This document shows positions 61,513-64,000 of a stretch of 64,000 bases of DNA, piece after piece. Positions within the stretch are counted from its first letter, which is position 1, and each line of letters begins with the position of its first letter. A model generated the notes under the pieces. That model was not told the origin of the DNA. It searched no databases and saw nothing but the letters and a program-made list of their open reading frames with translations. Both the position numbers and the translations under genes were made by a program. Source of the stretch: Sphingomonas_O antarctica (GTDB lineage Bacteria > Pseudomonadota > Alphaproteobacteria > Sphingomonadales > Sphingomonadaceae); contig NZ_CBCRXM010000001.1 of NCBI RefSeq assembly GCF_965137005.1, forward strand, positions 186,001 to 250,000, read 5' to 3'.

Positions 61513-62809
61513 GGCCGGCAGGACGCATCACCTGCCACGGCCTGCAGCCCGGCCCTAGCGTCGCCGCCCAGTGCGCTGCGCGGCGGCGCCTGAAAGCATC
61601 GAGAGGTTCCTCGATGGCAGCGAGCGCAGTCGTGGCCAAGGGCCGCTTCGAGCGACGCTTGCCGAACCAGCCGCTCCTCCGCACACGCCGCTCGATTTCG
61701 GCCGGCGTCGCTCGCACGGGCGGAATGAGCGCCCCCACGATCGTCGCCTCGCGCTCCACCTCCCGCGCAAGCGCTGCATCCAACGCTGGCCAGTCGGCGC
61801 GAGGCGTGCGTCCGGTGCGCGGGTTCACGGCCGACGTGGAATGCGGCAAGCTCATGCCGCCGACGGACACAAATTCCGAACCGGCCACGACGGTGCCACC
61901 CCGTTCGAGATGGGAAAGGAAACCGTCCATCAACAAATGCAGCAACGGATGCATGGCCTTGCGGTGGCTTCGAACCATGGCCGCCGCCCAGCCCCGCTCC
62001 CCGAAGAAGGCGCAAGCGGCCGGCAGGTGCGGAAACACCGGAGCCCAGTATGCCGCCAGACTCTCGTTCAAGCCCGACTGATCGACCTTTCGCGCCGACC
62101 GCATCAGCGCCACTCCCGCCAACCGCGTCACGTAGTGGTCGCGCCAATGCGACAGCGGTCGCGCGGGCATCGCGCCGGTCGTAATCGCGTTCGCCGCGCG
62201 CGCCAGATCGAGCAGGAGGTCGGGAACCTCGACGTCAAGGCTCGATGCACCATCGACCGGACAGTTACGCTCATCGGGAGCGACGTAACCATGCCGGCCC
62301 GCCGATGACCTTGTGACCATGCTGTCCCGCAGCCAGCATCCGTGCTCCGGGCACACCGGGAAGCCCGGAAGCTGATGAGCGACCATCCAGGTCGCGAAGC
62401 CGTGCGTCGCGCGCTGTGCGACAACGCACTCCGGGCAAAAGCGCAACGCGACGCCAGCGCGGATGCGAAAGGCGGCGACGCCGAGCCTATGATGTGCGCT
62501 GGACGCGTCGCTGGCCCGCATGTCGAACTCCGCTGCGCTCCGCGCCTCCTCGTCCTGGAATGCAGCGTAGAACGGGAATAGCGTGTGCCTCAGCAAGCCC
62601 GCGCCATCCAAGCCGGACAGCGCCGGCAGGTTCGACGCAAGCGCGTCCAGTCCCGAAGGCAGGTCAAAGGTCGCTACCGCCGAGCGACGTCCAAACAGCT
62701 CGGTCGCGTGCTCGGCGGCGTTGGGCGATCCCGCTAGGAAACCGTGGCGGGCGAGCACCCCGTAGAGGAGCTCGCCCGCGATCGGAGCCGGGAACACGGC
62801 CAACGTCAC
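61445..62809 (-). CDS. TniQ/TnsD-family transposition protein
   Basis: 454 residues from GTG 62809 (GTGA overlap with the tnsC stop). The N-terminal TniQ domain shows PIAGELLYGVLARHGFLAG and a zinc-ribbon-type motif CPEC at 125-128 and CPEHGC at 153-158. The remaining 290 residues are longer than stand-alone TniQ and closer to TnsD (about 500), which binds the glmS attachment sequence and recruits TnsC. That size and the location at attTn7 favour a TnsD role, which is inference. The 3' end overlaps the gene at 60571. Confidence 0.85.
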   Translation of the reverse strand: MTLAVFPAPIAGELLYGVLARHGFLAGSPNAAEHATELFGRRSAVATFDLPSGLDALASNLPALSGLDGAGLLRHTLFPFYAAFQDEEARSAAEFDMRASDASSAHHRLGVAAFRIRAGVALRFCPECVVAQRATHGFATWMVAHQLPGFPVCPEHGCWLRDSMVTRSSAGRHGYVAPDERNCPVDGASSLDVEVPDLLLDLARAANAITTGAMPARPLSHWRDHYVTRLAGVALMRSARKVDQSGLNESLAAYWAPVFPHLPAACAFFGERGWAAAMVRSHRKAMHPLLHLLMDGFLSHLERGGTVVAGSEFVSVGGMSLPHSTSAVNPRTGRTPRADWPALDAALAREVEREATIVGALIPPVRATPAEIERRVRRSGWFGKRRSKRPLATTALAAIEEPLDAFRRRRAAHWAATLGPGCRPWQVMRPAGLRSDQLPMIREVMAQAAASAAR

Positions 62810-64000
62810 GACGCCAGGATCTCGTCCGGCGTCGCGAGCATACCGGCAGCCGCCAGCGCCGCAGCCGGATCCTCGGACGACGCGGCGATTGCGCGCATGT
62901 CGTCAGCCAGCACCTCCTTCTTCTTCGAGGGCGGACGCTTGACCTTCTCCGGTCGGGGCGCAGGCTCTGCGGTGAGGAGGTCGGTGACCGCCTCCATCAT
63001 ACCGAGCAGATCGTCGGCGGCCACGGTCAGCGAGGCGTTCGCAACCACGCGCTCGACCACCTCCGGCGCGTGGCCACGCTGCACGAGGCCGGCCTTCAAC
63101 GCGGTCCAGGGCACATCCTTGGCCTTCGTCTCGGCATCCGTGATGCGCTGGCGCAAGTCGCGCAGGTAACGCAACTCGCGCTGGGTCCGGCCGGTCTCCT
63201 GACACAGCAGGCGCTCGACGTGCTGGTGGAGCGGCTCCAGATCCTCCCACCGTTCGAACATCTCCGGCCGATTCTCGCGCAACGCCTGCATCATCGGCTG
63301 GATGAGGCCGAGCTCGTCCTTGGCGATAGAGCGGAACAGGGCCGCGTCCATGGTCTCCGGAGTGCCATATACCTCGCCCCTGCTGATGGTGCGGAGCTGG
63401 CCGAGCAGCACGAGCTTCACAGCGATGTCGATGATTCCTTGGCTCTCGTCGTAGATCGCCTCGCTGATGTCGGGCGTCAGCGCCGTCGGCACCGCCGTCC
63501 ACTGGTAAGGCCACAGCCGCTCGAGCCAGTCGTCCCACTCCTGGCCACGCGACATGCGCGACCAGTTCGGCTGCCCAAGGCCGCACGCGCGCCGCGCCTC
63601 GCGGAACGCGCCGTCAATGATCGGGCGCGCCTCGTTGGTGCCGATGAGCATGATGGGAACGCCCAGCATGTTCACCAGCGTCACCAGGAAGTTCACCAGC
63701 GGCTTGACGCCCTCCTTCGACTGGCGCGCGTGCTGGATCTCGTCGATGACGATGATGCCAACCGCGTGCAGCGTGACGAGGTGCTGCACGAAAAGCATCA
63801 TCTCGTCGCCGGCGACGCGCTTGCCTTCCGCCCCGAAGCGCTCAGCGTAGCGCGTGCCCAGCACCTTGTCGAACGCGGCGAGAAGCGCGATGCAGAGCTG
63901 CTTGCGACCGCCCGTCGAGGGGCACTCGATCTTCAGCCACACCACCTGCTTGATTACACCGTAAGGCAACACCTGCTCCACCACCTGCGGGATCTTCGAA
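62806..64000 (-). CDS. TnsC-family AAA+ ATPase, 3' part
   Basis: At least 397 residues; the frame is open to the window edge, so the N-terminus and Walker A lie outside. TnsC bridges target-bound TnsD and the transposase. Seen are QVVWLKIECPSTGGRKQLC, Walker B HAVGIIVIDEIQH and the sensor-1-like MLIGTNEA, all in the order of TnsC. A C-terminal region with helical character and Lys/Pro-rich ending follows. It is transcribed toward glmS and coupled to tniQ. Confidence 0.88.
   Translation of the reverse strand, partial: SKIPQVVEQVLPYGVIKQVVWLKIECPSTGGRKQLCIALLAAFDKVLGTRYAERFGAEGKRVAGDEMMLFVQHLVTLHAVGIIVIDEIQHARQSKEGVKPLVNFLVTLVNMLGVPIMLIGTNEARPIIDGAFREARRACGLGQPNWSRMSRGQEWDDWLERLWPYQWTAVPTALTPDISEAIYDESQGIIDIAVKLVLLGQLRTISRGEVYGTPETMDAALFRSIAKDELGLIQPMMQALRENRPEMFERWEDLEPLHQHVERLLCQETGRTQRELRYLRDLRQRITDAETKAKDVPWTALKAGLVQRGHAPEVVERVVANASLTVAADDLLGMMEAVTDLLTAEPAPRPEKVKRPPSKKKEVLADDMRAIAASSEDPAAALAAAGMLATPDEILAS

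Larger units (their letters stand above)
60351..64000. mobile_element. Tn7-like transposon, glmS-proximal end (continues past the window)
   Basis: It begins TGTGAAGATCGAACATAG at 60351, directly after the attTn7 position. Within the first 100 bases are three near-identical 16-bp repeats plus a degenerate one. Inside are an unknown gene on the plus strand and tniQ and tnsC on the minus strand. Further core genes (tnsB, tnsA), the far end and any cargo are outside. The operon runs toward the glmS end, with tniQ as its last gene, the reverse of my recollection of Tn7. Confidence 0.9.

Noticed and set aside
60325..64000. CRISPR array in the visible part of the transposon
   Set aside because: The only short direct repeats are the terminal 16-bp sites, spaced 20, 30 and 25 bases and differing in sequence, which fits transposase sites rather than a CRISPR array. 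No Cas gene is seen.

Overview
The window is a GC-rich chromosomal segment from an alphaproteobacterium, most likely Sphingomonas or a close relative in the Sphingomonadaceae. The assignment rests on gene content and order seen here: secB divergent from a Tim44-like/mltA/smr set, zapA-6S RNA-5-formyltetrahydrofolate cyclo-ligase, a full 14-gene nuo operon followed by birA, coaX and RNase J, the alphaproteobacterial families DUF2842, DUF1467 and DUF2794, and a PEPxxWA-type C-terminal sorting signal. Nearly all of the window is core housekeeping DNA. The last 3.65 kb is mobile.

Layout. 1-7.1 kb: lysine/peptidoglycan and envelope genes (3' end of dapE, smr, mltA, Tim44-like, secB, murJ, trpS, a DUF4136 lipoprotein). 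7.2-14.1 kb: replication and information genes (dnaA, a consensus DnaA box, rpsT, mutM), a thioesterase, an AI-2E-type permease, tRNA-Asp, and the cyclo-ligase/6S RNA/zapA block. 14.2-20.6 kb: lower glycolysis (gap, pgk, class I aldolase) interrupted by a PEP-CTERM protein and an SGNH hydrolase, then a methyltransferase and thiE. 20.8-23.8 kb: L,D-transpeptidase, M23 peptidase, efp, inositol-monophosphatase family protein. 23.9-39.7 kb: nuoA-N for NADH dehydrogenase (complex I), carrying three extra genes of unknown function and three REP-like repeats between subunit genes. 39.7-44.4 kb: birA, coaX, rnj, DUF1467, thiolase. 44.4-52.8 kb: lysophospholipid-type transporter, pgsA, TauE-type permease, serine acetyltransferase, DUF2794, a membrane protein, a NarL-type two-component pair and an SDR. 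52.9-56.5 kb: a Thr-rich secreted protein and the phosphate regulators phoB-phoU-phoR with gph, without pst transporter genes. 56.5-60.3 kb: glmU, a VapBC-like toxin-antitoxin pair and glmS, so the two ends of the UDP-GlcNAc pathway flank the toxin module.

The most notable feature is the end of a Tn7-like transposon starting 27 bp after the glmS stop codon, the classical attTn7 position. It begins with TGT, carries three near-identical 16-bp direct repeats plus one degenerate copy (candidate TnsB sites), and encodes an unknown 313-aa protein with a MerR-like segment, a TniQ/TnsD-family protein and a TnsC-family AAA+ ATPase that runs off the window. The tnsC-tniQ operon points toward glmS, the reverse of my recollection of Tn7. 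The remaining transposase genes, cargo and far end lie outside the window, so whether this is a conventional glmS-targeting element or one with an RNA-guided module cannot be decided here.

The genome also carries at least three families of paired intergenic inverted repeats (REP/REPIN-like), two copies of each in this window. Most gene starts within operons overlap the preceding stop as ATGA, GTGA or TAATG. I replaced several longest-possible starts with internal ones supported by a ribosome binding site, a signal peptide or stop-start overlap; each case is stated in its entry.
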